Part shown: positions 16,861-23,657 of the stretch, one piece after another
Numbering within the stretch: the stretch's first letter is position 1
Layout: every line of letters begins with the position of its first letter
Assembly (NCBI GenBank): GCA_027451985.1
Contig: DAIDHS010000001.1
Span: forward strand, 1-64,000
DNA: 64,000 bases
Source of the DNA: Elusimicrobiota bacterium
GTDB taxonomy: Bacteria; Elusimicrobiota; Elusimicrobia; UBA1565; UBA9628
Reading direction: 5' to 3'
Program-made: the position numbers and the translations under genes
The notes under the pieces: model-generated
The model's database searches: none
Seen by the model: only the letters and a program-made list of their open reading frames with translations
Told to the model about the DNA's origin: nothing

Positions 16861-17262
16861 CTAAGATTGCTGGGACTTAAGCACAACTAGCCCAATTGCG
16901 AGGGTAAATGCTATCCAGCCAACGACTTGAAGGCTTGTTGCTACGCCATCGGAAACCCACGTTGCGGCATGATCGCAATTGTGTGTCAGAAGATCGTACG
17001 GCTGGTTGTCTCGTAGTTTTTGCTCAACTCGTGCGATTAAGTCTGGGATAGGAGCGGCGCTCTGCCGCTCTATCTTGACGGGCTTGCCTTGCGCAAATTC
17101 TTCGAAAGAGACTAAGCGTGGTCCCTGCGGCCAGTTATTTTCAAAAACCTGGTCAAAACCGAAATAGTTTCCCATATATATTCCGCGGTGTGTGACCGGG
17201 AATTTGGGTCGGGCTAGAACGCTACCGACGGCTGGACGCATCGCTGAAGTTATTGTCTGCAT
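16861..17262 (-). CDS. LRAT-like (permuted NlpC/P60) protein with C-terminal membrane helix
   Basis: A 133-residue protein. Residues about 1-105 show the LRAT pattern: a catalytic-type His in VTHRGIYMG near residue 25 and a Cys in LTHNCDHAATW near residue 95. This matches the permuted papain-like fold used by acyltransferases and lipid or peptide hydrolases. The last 25 residues (VVGWIAFTLAIGLVVL) form one membrane helix. The gene follows the XRE-TM gene with a 3-base gap, so they form an operon. The region is AT-richer than its surroundings. Function unknown; a defence or toxin role is conceivable. Confidence 0.72.
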   Translation of the reverse strand: MQTITSAMRPAVGSVLARPKFPVTHRGIYMGNYFGFDQVFENNWPQGPRLVSFEEFAQGKPVKIERQSAAPIPDLIARVEQKLRDNQPYDLLTHNCDHAATWVSDGVATSLQVVGWIAFTLAIGLVVLKSQQS

Positions 17263-17265
17263 GGC

Positions 17266-17535
17266 TTACCTCGTTTTTTGCGCTGCTTTAAGTAATAGGA
17301 GAATTGCCGCTGTGATCCCGGCTGTAATTAAAACAGTCGCAATAATATTTCGAATCGATTCATCGTGCGACGCTTTTGAGAAGTCGTTGAGAAATGCTTC
17401 TTGGTATGGGGTGGGGGCAACTTTTCCGCGTTCCCAGCGACTAACTGTAATTGGATGAACGCCCATTAAGTTGGCGAACTGCGTTTGGTTTAGATGGAGA
17501 TCTTTCCGCAGCTTTGGAATATTTTGTGTTGCCAT
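17266..17535 (-). CDS. XRE-type helix-turn-helix protein with C-terminal membrane helix
   Basis: An 89-residue protein. Residues about 5-45 are an XRE HTH (LRKDLHLNQTQFANLMGV, then HPITVSRWERGKVAP). The C-terminal 25 residues (IIATVLITAGITAAILLLL) form a single membrane helix, so the DNA-binding domain may be tethered to the membrane. The start overlaps a perfect palindrome, suggesting autoregulation. It is the first gene of a two-gene operon with the LRAT-like gene and is divergent from the ATPase at 17684. Confidence 0.8.
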   Translation of the reverse strand: MATQNIPKLRKDLHLNQTQFANLMGVHPITVSRWERGKVAPTPYQEAFLNDFSKASHDESIRNIIATVLITAGITAAILLLLKAAQKTR

Positions 17536-17575
17536 AACTTAGTTATAGTTTAGTCTATAGAATAGTCTTTGTCAA
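17534..17575 (-). promoter_or_regulatory. Promoter and operator of the XRE-LRAT operon
   Basis: TTGACA at 17575-17570, a 17-base spacer and TAAACT at 17552-17547. The perfect palindrome ATAACT-T-AGTTAT at 17534-17546 covers the predicted start site and the ATG, and TCTATAGA lies in the spacer. The leader would be about five bases. Repression by the XRE protein is inferred. Confidence 0.6.
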
Positions 17576-17683
17576 TAATGGTATTTGGAAAAATATCTAA
17601 GGAATGAAGGAGGTCTTATTCTTTGATACTTTGTAGAATTACACAATGTGGTTCAAAGCAGTGGGTAATTAAGGGAAAATAAA

Positions 17684-19240
17684 ATGAGCAAACTCAATTC
17701 AGTTGAGATGGACGATGTATTAATCGCAATCGAAGAATCTACGCGCTCAACAAAAGAGGGCGTTAAAAATTTTGTTGAACCTGCGGAAGGAACTTTGCGC
17801 CGGACAAAAAGTAGACGTCACCATTTTATATTTGGCCGACGGGGCTCTGGAAAAAGCAGTCTGCTTGAAAAGGCTGTAGTTGATTTAACCTTAGAAAGAC
17901 ATCCTGTTGTAAAAGTTGATCTTGAAGCTTTTAAAGGACACAGTTACCCCGATGTGCTCCTTAGTGTCTTGATAAAAACCCTGGACGAGTTTCAGGAATG
18001 GCTTAAAACAGCGGCGGTAAATCCATCATCCAATAGATGGTGGAGAAATCTATTTGGCTCCAGTCCAAAAGTGGCGCCTCTTAATAAAGAGCAAATAGAT
18101 AGTCTGACTGCAGAGTTATCAAAGAAAATTGAAGAGCTAAACGGACTCTTGTATTCCCCTGATGAATCAGGTGTGAGCACACAGAGCATTAGCAGCCAAG
18201 AGCATGCCGGTGGTGCGGCTGTTGAAGGGGGCTATTCTTCAGCGATGGGAGTGTCTGCTAAAGCTGGGGCATTTACAACAGATACTAATAGCTCGCAGAT
18301 GATGCGTTCGGCGCAATTTAAACAAGAGAAGATTAGTTTTTTACACCGGAATATTTTGCAGTATCAAAAAATATTCAAAAGGATGGCAGAGTTATCGGGC
18401 GGGGATTGCTACCTGTTCTTGGATGATCTTTATCATATCCGACGTGGCGATCAGGCAAGTGTTGTGGATTATTTCCACCGAATTGCTAAGGGAAATTCCC
18501 TGTGGCTAAAAGTTGGAACTATTCGGCACAGGACGTCATGGTATATTCATGGCGACCCTCCTGTTGGATTAAAAATTGGCGATGACACCGATGAGATTAA
18601 CTTGGATCTAACACTTGAAAAATACTCAATTGCAAAAGAGTTCTTATTTAAAATTTTGCAAAAATTTACCGATCCCAAGAGTATTGCAGTTGAAGAAGTC
18701 ATTACAGATGGGGCTTGCGATAGACTTGTGCTGGCAAGCGGCGGTGTCGCACGAGATTTTTTAAATATATTTAGAAAATCTGTTATGGTCGCTCGAGAGC
18801 GAAGTGGCGATGCGCGTGGGGACAAGGTTACGGGAGAGGATGTAAATAATGCAGCTGGAGAATATGATTCCACTAAGCAGGAAGAGTATAAGACAGATGC
18901 TGATGCACAAAAACCACTTGATGCAGAATTTGAGCGTATTCGAAAATTTTGTGTTGATGATATTAAGTCAAATTGTTTTTTGGTCGACCTAGATTCAAAA
19001 TCTTCAGAACTTGAGCAGATTAACGAGTTGGTCGATTTGAAGCTTCTTCATTCTGTTAGAAATCGAGTTACTGTTAGAGACTATCCCAGAGAAATTTTCC
19101 GGGCTTACATGTTAGATTTGAGCCAATATACAGGACACAGGAAGAAGCGGGGGCTTGAGATTATTGAGTTTTGGAAAAAAGGAGCCGAAGATAGTTTGCG
19201 CAGATCTAAATTAATCCTAATCAGACCGGAAGTTGGGTAG
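17684..19240 (+). CDS. P-loop ATPase in an AT-rich insertion
   Basis: A 518-residue protein with a Walker A motif FGRRGSGKSS near residue 50 and a Walker B-like YLFLDDLYHI near residue 250. Between them lies a low-complexity Ser/Gly/Ala-rich stretch of about 40 residues. The C-terminal part is helical and charged. It resembles AAA/STAND-like ATPases found in defence and regulatory islands, but I do not recognise the family. Codon use is AT-rich, unlike all flanking genes, suggesting recent transfer. It is divergently paired with the XRE-LRAT operon, and the 148-base gap carries both promoters. Confidence 0.65.
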   Translation: MSKLNSVEMDDVLIAIEESTRSTKEGVKNFVEPAEGTLRRTKSRRHHFIFGRRGSGKSSLLEKAVVDLTLERHPVVKVDLEAFKGHSYPDVLLSVLIKTLDEFQEWLKTAAVNPSSNRWWRNLFGSSPKVAPLNKEQIDSLTAELSKKIEELNGLLYSPDESGVSTQSISSQEHAGGAAVEGGYSSAMGVSAKAGAFTTDTNSSQMMRSAQFKQEKISFLHRNILQYQKIFKRMAELSGGDCYLFLDDLYHIRRGDQASVVDYFHRIAKGNSLWLKVGTIRHRTSWYIHGDPPVGLKIGDDTDEINLDLTLEKYSIAKEFLFKILQKFTDPKSIAVEEVITDGACDRLVLASGGVARDFLNIFRKSVMVARERSGDARGDKVTGEDVNNAAGEYDSTKQEEYKTDADAQKPLDAEFERIRKFCVDDIKSNCFLVDLDSKSSELEQINELVDLKLLHSVRNRVTVRDYPREIFRAYMLDLSQYTGHRKKRGLEIIEFWKKGAEDSLRRSKLILIRPEVG

Positions 19241-19314
19241 GTTCTCTTTTTTATAGTATGCCGTCATTTCGAAAGCGGTAAAAAGACAGAATTTTCGCGC
19301 GCGAGGTCTGATTT

Positions 19315-20832
19315 TTGGATATCGAAGGCTGCATCGAGGTTCTTGAAGCCGTCTTGAAGGACCGCGGGCTCTTGGCGCAGGTTCCCGAAGAAACGCGCAT
19401 CGCCCTTTTGACCGCGGCGGGCCGGGTGTCGCACCCCACGCGCCTGGAATCCATCAAGCTCTCCCGCGCCATCCGCGCGCAGAACCGGCGCCGGTTGGAC
19501 GCGCAGGACCGCAAAACGCGGGCCTCGACCACCATCCGCCGCACCCGCGCGGCCCAAGTCTTCGTCGCTCCGGCGCGCGTCTTAATCGGCCAGGCGCCGC
19601 AGCAAGAGCGGGAGCTGCAAAAGCCGCGCTTTTGCTACGTCTGCAAGGCCGAGTTCAGGAAGCTGCACTTTTTCTACGACTCCATGTGCCCGTCCTGCGC
19701 GGAGTTCAACTACGCCAAGCGCCACCAAAGCGCTCCGCTTCATGGCCGCGTGGCGCTGGTGACGGGCGCGCGCATCAAAATCGGCTATCAGACCGCGCTC
19801 ATGCTGCTGCGCGCCGGGGCCGGGGTGGTGGCCACCACGCGCTTTCCCAGGGACGCCGCCCTGCGCTATTCCCGCGAGCCCGATTTCAACGCCTGGAAAG
19901 ACCGCCTGCGCATCCACGGCCTGGACCTGCGGCATTTCCCCAGCGTCGAGCTCTTCACCCGCTACCTGGCCAGCTCCCACGAGCGCTTGGACGTCCTCAT
20001 CAATAACGCCGCGCAGACCGTGCGCCGCCCGCCGGGCTTTTACGCCCATCTCTTGGAGCGGGAGACCTCGCCCTTGGCCGATGAGCCGCCCGAGATTCAA
20101 GCGCTCCTGGAAAGCCACGAGGCTTGCGTGGCGGCGCTCTCGGCCGGCGCCGCCAAGGAGCTGGGCAACGGCAACGCCGCGGACGTCTGCGGCCTGGCGC
20201 TGCGGGGGGCCAAGGGGCCCGGCATGGGCCTGACGCATTCGGCGATTCTCTCCCAAATCAAATACACCTTGGACGACGCTTTGGGCGAAGAGGTCTTTCC
20301 GGCGGGGAAAACCGACGCCGACTTGCAGCAGGTGGATCTGCGCGAAAAAAACAGCTGGCGGCTGACGCTGGCCGAGGTCTCAAGCGCCGAGATGCTGGAA
20401 CTCCAACTCATCAACTCCGTAGCGCCCTTTATCCTGTGCTCAAAGCTCAAGCCCCTCATGCTCCGGCATCCCACCAACGAGAAGCACATCGTGAACGTCT
20501 CCGCGATGGAGGGGAGCTTCTCCCGCGGCACCAAGACCGACAAGCACCCGCACACCAACATGGCCAAGGCCGCGCTCAACATGCTGACGCTCACCTCGGC
20601 CCCGGATTACGCCAAGAGCGGCATCTACATGAACGCGGTCGACACCGGCTGGGTGAGCGACGAGGACCCGGCGCTGCACGCCGCGCGCAAAAAAGACGAG
20701 TTGGACTTTCAGCCGCCCCTGGACATCGTCGACGGCGCGGCCAGGGTGTGCGATCCGGTGTTCTCGGGGCTTTTGAGCGGCCAGCACTCCTGGGGCATTT
20801 TCTTCAAGGACTACAAGCCCACCCCCTGGTAA
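19315..20832 (+). CDS. SDR-family oxidoreductase with N-terminal zinc-ribbon-like region
   Basis: A 505-residue protein. The N-terminal 135 residues are basic and contain a CYVC...CPSC pair of Cys motifs that could bind zinc. The rest is a short-chain dehydrogenase with VALVTGARIKIG (nucleotide binding), DVLINNAAQTVRRP, and VNVSAMEGSF. The usual catalytic YxxxK is replaced by TNMAK within HPHTNMAKAALNML, so the Tyr is absent. An insertion of about 100 residues precedes the active site. The TTG start at 19315 is the only one close to the conserved N-terminus but remains uncertain. Substrate unknown. Confidence 0.75.
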   Translation: MDIEGCIEVLEAVLKDRGLLAQVPEETRIALLTAAGRVSHPTRLESIKLSRAIRAQNRRRLDAQDRKTRASTTIRRTRAAQVFVAPARVLIGQAPQQERELQKPRFCYVCKAEFRKLHFFYDSMCPSCAEFNYAKRHQSAPLHGRVALVTGARIKIGYQTALMLLRAGAGVVATTRFPRDAALRYSREPDFNAWKDRLRIHGLDLRHFPSVELFTRYLASSHERLDVLINNAAQTVRRPPGFYAHLLERETSPLADEPPEIQALLESHEACVAALSAGAAKELGNGNAADVCGLALRGAKGPGMGLTHSAILSQIKYTLDDALGEEVFPAGKTDADLQQVDLREKNSWRLTLAEVSSAEMLELQLINSVAPFILCSKLKPLMLRHPTNEKHIVNVSAMEGSFSRGTKTDKHPHTNMAKAALNMLTLTSAPDYAKSGIYMNAVDTGWVSDEDPALHAARKKDELDFQPPLDIVDGAARVCDPVFSGLLSGQHSWGIFFKDYKPTPW

Positions 20833-20838
20833 AAGAAA

Positions 20839-20871
20839 CGGCCGCCCGCGACTTCAAATCGCGGGCGGCCG
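20839..20871 (-). terminator. Terminator of the cold-shock gene
   Basis: A perfect 13-base-pair GC stem with a 7-base loop between the convergent SDR and csp genes. On the minus strand it is followed by TTTCTTTT, so it mainly ends csp transcription. It may also act weakly on the plus strand. Confidence 0.8.
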
Positions 20872-20887
20872 CTGGTTTATCGGAAGC

Positions 20888-21091
20888 TTAGAGCTTCTTG
20901 ACGTTGCCGGCCCGAGGTCCCTTGTCGGACTGCTCGGTGGTGAACTCCACGGCTTGGTTCTCGGCCAAAGTCTTGAACCCGTCGCTCATGATTGAAGAGT
21001 GATGGACGAAAAGATCCTTTGAGCCATCATCCGGGGTGATGAAACCGAACCCCTTCTGATCGTTAAACCACTTCACTTTACCTGTAGCCAT
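20888..21091 (-). CDS. csp: Cold-shock domain protein
   Basis: A 67-residue CspA-like protein that binds single-stranded RNA and DNA. Both RNA-binding motifs are visible: KGFGFI (RNP1) at residues 13-18 and DLFVHH (RNP2) at residues 26-31. The length is typical. Its leader of about 65 bases contains a small GC hairpin (GGGGGGACGGTTTCCCC), as often found in cold-shock mRNAs, and it ends at a strong terminator. Confidence 0.95.
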   Translation of the reverse strand: MATGKVKWFNDQKGFGFITPDDGSKDLFVHHSSIMSDGFKTLAENQAVEFTTEQSDKGPRAGNVKKL

Positions 21092-21159
21092 TGTGTTTGT
21101 ATTCCTCTTGTACTTAAGTCTACGTCTGCGATGGGGAAACCGTCCCCCCGTCTATCCTT

Positions 21160-21165
21160 ATTGTA
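21160..21165 (-). promoter_or_regulatory. -10 box of the csp gene
   Basis: TACAAT on the minus strand, giving a leader of about 62 bases. A TTGCGC lies 19 bases upstream as a weak -35 candidate. Confidence 0.5.
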
Positions 21166-21224
21166 GCATGAGAACCGCGAAAATGCGCAAGCAAGAATGC
21201 GGGGGTATCGCGGCCGGGGGGCCT

Positions 21225-21280
21225 AAAAAAAAAGCCCCGGTTTCCCGGGGCTTTGAGGCCGTCTAACAGCCGCCTGTAAT
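21225..21280 (-). ncRNA. Small RNA antisense to the adjacent tRNA-like gene (unit 2)
   Basis: Predicted RNA of about 56 nt. Its 5' part, complementary to plus-strand 21255-21279, pairs with tRNA-like positions 26-37 (12 bases including the anticodon) and about 4-16 (13 bases with one G-U pair). It skips nine bases of the D-loop. It ends in the same hairpin as unit 1 (AAGCCCCGG, GAAA loop) and nine T. The antisense differs from unit 1 at the same positions at which the two tRNAs differ. Confidence 0.6.
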
Positions 21281-21286
21281 ACTTTT

Positions 21287-21314
21287 AGTTTAGCAGATAT
21301 TCCGGGTAAGTCAA
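21287..21314 (-). promoter_or_regulatory. Sigma70 promoter of antisense RNA unit 2
   Basis: TTGACT at 21314-21309, a 16-base spacer and TAAACT at 21292-21287. The predicted start at about 21280 coincides with the start of complementarity. Confidence 0.7.
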
Positions 21315-21367
21315 TGGTCAAATGGCGGAGATGCCCGGTCCGCCTCGGCACCGGACATCTCCTCGAG

Positions 21368-21439
21368 TTGGGAGGCCGGGATTCGAACCCGGATAGGCCG
21401 TTTTACAGGCGGCTGTCCTACCAGTTAGACGACCTCCCA
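21368..21439 (-). tRNA. tRNA-like gene, apparent anticodon GTA, unit 2
   Basis: A 72-base tRNA fold. The acceptor is TGGGAGG/CCTCCCA with A73, the D-arm is GTCT...GGAC, the anticodon loop is CTGTAAA, the variable loop has 4 bases, and the T-arm is CCGGG-TTCGAAT-CCCGG. Anticodon GTA would read Tyr codons, but bacterial tRNA-Tyr has a long variable arm, and this one does not. The D-arm looks like tRNA-Gln/Glu and T1-A72 is Gln-like. There is a C31-A39 mismatch and no CCA. A hairpin of about 16 base pairs (GGAGATG...CATCTCC) follows about six bases downstream. Its decoding role is doubtful. Confidence 0.65.
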
Positions 21440-21448
21440 GCTCTCTTT

Positions 21449-21479
21449 GTTTTACGATTGGAGCCTCGAAAAAGTTCCC
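21449..21479 (-). promoter_or_regulatory. GGGAACTTT-N16-TAAAAC promoter of tRNA-like unit 2
   Basis: GGGAACTTT at 21479-21471, a 16-base spacer and TAAAAC at 21454-21449. The 10-position distance to the tRNA 5' end is identical to the other units. Confidence 0.7.
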
Positions 21480-21493
21480 TATGCGCCGCTACC

Positions 21494-21526
21494 GACTATA
21501 GTCCCGGGGTTAGTCCCCCTAGCTAG
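21494..21526. repeat. GACTATAGTC palindrome and CTAGCTAG upstream of unit 2
   Basis: GACTATAGTC at 21494-21503 is a third copy of the 10-base palindrome found twice in the 15.8-16.1 kb array. Two adjacent CTAG tetramers lie at 21519-21526. They sit 15-47 bases upstream of the GGGAACTTT promoter, as the large array does for ORF6N. Confidence 0.6.
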
Positions 21527-21560
21527 GCGGGCGCGGGGAAATGAGGAGGGGTGGAAGCCC

Positions 21561-21588
21561 TTGAAAAATTCCGGGGCAGGATTATAAT
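21561..21588 (+). promoter_or_regulatory. Sigma70 promoter of a short plus-strand RNA
   Basis: TTGAAA at 21561-21566, a 16-base spacer and a perfect TATAAT at 21583-21588. It is divergent from the unit 2 tRNA promoter. Confidence 0.75.
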
Positions 21589-21594
21589 GAACTA

Positions 21595-21641
21595 GAAGGA
21601 CGGAGGTGAAGGCTCCGGGTAAAACCGGGGCCTTCTTTTTT
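21595..21641 (+). ncRNA. Short RNA with a perfect Shine-Dalgarno-like sequence and terminator
   Basis: Predicted RNA of about 46 nt starting some seven bases after TATAAT. It contains GGAGGTGA, an 8-base match to the anti-Shine-Dalgarno end of 16S rRNA, at 21602-21609. An 11-base-pair stem (21608-21635) and six T follow. No sensible ORF follows the ribosome site. It could be an independent small RNA or an attenuator ahead of the carboxyltransferase gene at 21706. Confidence 0.5.
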
Positions 21642-21705
21642 AGACGGTTGGCCAGGGGACTATGGGAGGATGTGCCTCCCGCGCCGTTTTTGATAAGATG
21701 GCCAC

Positions 21706-23361
21706 GTGGCAAAAACGGTGAAAACAGCTCCGGCTCCGGCCGAGACCGCCTCTGCTCACGAAACGCCCGCGGTCAAGAGCCCCATCGACCGCGACTCGTC
21801 CGAGTTCAAGGACAACGCGCGGCACCACGAGGGCTTGGTCACCGATTTGCGCCAATGCCTGGAGACCGTGCGCAAGGGCGGGCCGGAAAAAGCCGTGGAG
21901 CTCCACCGCAAGCGCGGCAAGCTGACGGCCCGCGAGCGCATCCAAAAGCTTGTCGACCCCGGCTCGTTTTTTCTGGAGCTCTCGCCCATGGCCGCCTGGG
22001 GGCTCTACGACAACGAAGTGCCCTCGGCGGGCATCGTCTCTGGCTTGGGCGTGGTCGCCGGGCGCCTGTGCGTCATCGCGGCCAACGACGCCACGGTCAA
22101 GGGCGGCACCTACTACGCCGAGACCATCAAAAAGCACCTGCGCGCTCAGGAAATCGCGCTTGAAAACCGCCTGCCCTGCGTCTACTTGGTCGACTCGGGC
22201 GGCGTGTTCCTGCCCCGGCAGTCCGAGGTCTTCCCGGACAAGGAGCACTTCGGCCGCATCTTCTACAACCAGGCGCTCATGTCGTCCTTGGGCATCCCGC
22301 AGATTTCGGTCGTCATGGGCATGTGCACCGCGGGCGGGGCCTACGTGCCCGCGATGTCGGATGAGTGCGTCATCGTGCGCAGTCAGGGAACGATTTATTT
22401 GGGCGGGCCGCCGCTGGTCAAAGCCGCGACCGGGGAAGAGTCCTCCGCCGAGGACTTGGGCGGCGGCGACATGCACTCGCGCGTCTCGGGCGTCACGGAC
22501 CACTTGGCCGACAACGACGAGCAGGCGCTCGCCTTGTGCCGCAGCCTGGTTGAGAATTTAAACCAGCCCGCGCTCGACTTGGGGCGGGGGGACGAGCCGC
22601 TCTATCCCGCGTCCGACCTCTATGGTCTTGTCAACCGCGACTTGCGCCGGCCCTGCGACGTGGCCCAAATCGTGGCGCGCATCGTCGACGGTAGCCGCTT
22701 CCAGCCCTTCAAGCCCCTTTACGGCCGCACGCTCACCTGCGGCTTCGCCAAGTTGATGGGCCGGCCCATCGGCATCCTGGGCAACCAGGGCATTTTGTTC
22801 TCGGAAGCGGCCTTGAAGGGCGCGCACTTCATCGAGCTCTGCACCCAGCGCAAAGTTCCCATCCTCTTTCTGCAGAACATCACGGGCTTCATGGTCGGCA
22901 AGGAGTTCGAGCAGGGCGGCATCATCAAGCATGGCGCGAAGCTCGTGCAGGCCGTTTCGACCGCGCCGGTCCCCAAGATTACGGTCGTCACCGGCTCCTC
23001 CAACGGCGCCGGCAACTATGCCATGTGCGGCCGGGCGTATGGCCCGCGCTTCTTGTTTACCTGGCCCAACGCGCGCGTCTCCGTGATGGGCGCGGAGCAG
23101 GCCGCGCAAGTGATGACCATCATCAAGCGCGAGCAGCTAAAGCGCCGCGGCGAAGCGCTTTCGGACGCGGAGGCCGAAAAAATCGCGGCGCCCATCCGCG
23201 CCCAGTACGAGGCCGAGGGCCATCCTTATTACGGCACGGCTAGGCTGTGGGACGATGGCGTCATCGAGCCCGCGGACACGCGCAAGATTTTGGCGCTCTG
23301 CTTTGCCGCCGCGGCGCACGCCCCCATCCCCGAGCCGCGCTACCCCGTTTTTAGGATGTAG
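21706..23361 (+). CDS. mccB: Acyl-CoA carboxylase carboxyltransferase, methylcrotonyl-CoA carboxylase beta type
   Basis: A 551-residue carboxyltransferase (family usual length about 535). It transfers CO2 from carboxybiotin to an acyl-CoA, most likely 3-methylcrotonyl-CoA in leucine breakdown. Visible features are [68 protein letters not shown], and [18 protein letters not shown]. The first 30 residues are a poorly conserved Ala/Pro/Thr-rich extension. The GTG start lies six bases after a TAAGAT -10-like box, suggesting a leaderless mRNA. The hydratase and HMG-CoA lyase genes nearby support the leucine role; the biotin-carrying alpha subunit is not in the window. Confidence 0.88.
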   Translation: MAKTVKTAPAPAETASAHETPAVKSPIDRDSSEFKDNARHHEGLVTDLRQCLETVRKGGPEKAVELHRKRGKLTARERIQKLVDPGSFFLELSPMAAWGLYDNEVPSAGIVSGLGVVAGRLCVIAANDATVKGGTYYAETIKKHLRAQEIALENRLPCVYLVDSGGVFLPRQSEVFPDKEHFGRIFYNQALMSSLGIPQISVVMGMCTAGGAYVPAMSDECVIVRSQGTIYLGGPPLVKAATGEESSAEDLGGGDMHSRVSGVTDHLADNDEQALALCRSLVENLNQPALDLGRGDEPLYPASDLYGLVNRDLRRPCDVAQIVARIVDGSRFQPFKPLYGRTLTCGFAKLMGRPIGILGNQGILFSEAALKGAHFIELCTQRKVPILFLQNITGFMVGKEFEQGGIIKHGAKLVQAVSTAPVPKITVVTGSSNGAGNYAMCGRAYGPRFLFTWPNARVSVMGAEQAAQVMTIIKREQLKRRGEALSDAEAEKIAAPIRAQYEAEGHPYYGTARLWDDGVIEPADTRKILALCFAAAAHAPIPEPRYPVFRM

Positions 23362-23368
23362 TGTGAGC

Positions 23369-23414
23369 AAAAAAGAAGAGCCCCGGTTGCCCGGGGCTCT
23401 CACCACCATCCCTC
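23369..23414 (-). ncRNA. Small RNA antisense to the adjacent tRNA-like gene (unit 3)
   Basis: Predicted RNA of about 46 nt. Its 5' end pairs with tRNA-like positions about 24-39 (16 bases, the 5' side and loop of the anticodon arm). Plus-strand 23402-23417 is the matching copy. It ends in GAGCCCCGG with a GCAA loop. Relative to units 1 and 2 the outer pair changed from A-T to G-C on both sides, and the loop stayed GNRA, so the hairpin itself covaries. A T-rich tail follows. The second antisense block (positions 5-16) is absent here. Confidence 0.58.
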
Positions 23415-23420
23415 AAACAG

Positions 23421-23449
23421 AGTGTAACACGAAAGTCCGGCGTGTTCAA
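23421..23449 (-). promoter_or_regulatory. Sigma70 promoter of antisense RNA unit 3
   Basis: TTGAAC at 23449-23444, a 17-base spacer and TACACT at 23426-23421. The predicted start is at about 23414, within the first bases of complementarity to the tRNA. Confidence 0.75.
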
Positions 23450-23523
23450 GACCGCTCTACCTTTAAATCAGCCGGGACATCCCTGCCCCATCCCCGCACG
23501 GCCGGCAAGGCGGTCCCTCGAGT

Positions 23524-23594
23524 CCGCGGCGGCAGGAATCGAACCTGCATCAACCATTTGAGGGATGGTGGTTTTACCTTTAAACTACACCGCG
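23524..23594 (-). tRNA. tRNA-like gene, apparent anticodon CTC with C33, unit 3
   Basis: A 71-base tRNA fold. The acceptor is CGCGGTG/CGCCGCG with one T-G pair and G73, and the D-arm GTTT...AAAC is similar to tRNA-Gly. The anticodon stem is ACCAT/ATGGT, the loop is CCCTCAA, the variable loop has 4 bases, and the T-arm is GCAGG-TTCGATT-CCTGC. The anticodon would be CTC (Glu codon GAG), but position 33 is C instead of the near-universal T. No CCA is encoded. It lies antisense between the mccB and hydratase genes. A standard decoding role is doubtful. Confidence 0.62.
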
Positions 23595-23603
23595 ACTCTG
23601 TTT

Positions 23604-23634
23604 GGAATACGATTCCACCGCTCAAAAAGTTCCC
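23604..23634 (-). promoter_or_regulatory. GGGAACTTT-N16-TATTCC promoter of tRNA-like unit 3
   Basis: GGGAACTTT at 23634-23626, a 16-base spacer and TATTCC at 23609-23604, 10 positions before the tRNA 5' end as in the other two units. It lies just before the hydratase start on the opposite strand. Confidence 0.65.
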
Positions 23635-23657
23635 TCTGCAAAACGCTGGAGCATGAC

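Noticed and set aside
21225..21479. T-box riboswitch
   Set aside because: T-box leaders carry a codon-like specifier and a UGGN bulge upstream of a gene. Here the RNA is antisense to the anticodon arm over 25 bases and terminates without a downstream gene.
22830..22860. A further GGGAACTTT motif on the minus strand
   Set aside because: It lies within the carboxyltransferase coding region, and the position 16 bases downstream reads TCGATG, not a TA-type -10 box; no tRNA fold follows.
23565..23657. N-terminal extension of the hydratase from an upstream start
   Set aside because: The extra 31 codons run through the tRNA-like unit 3 and its promoter and do not resemble the family.
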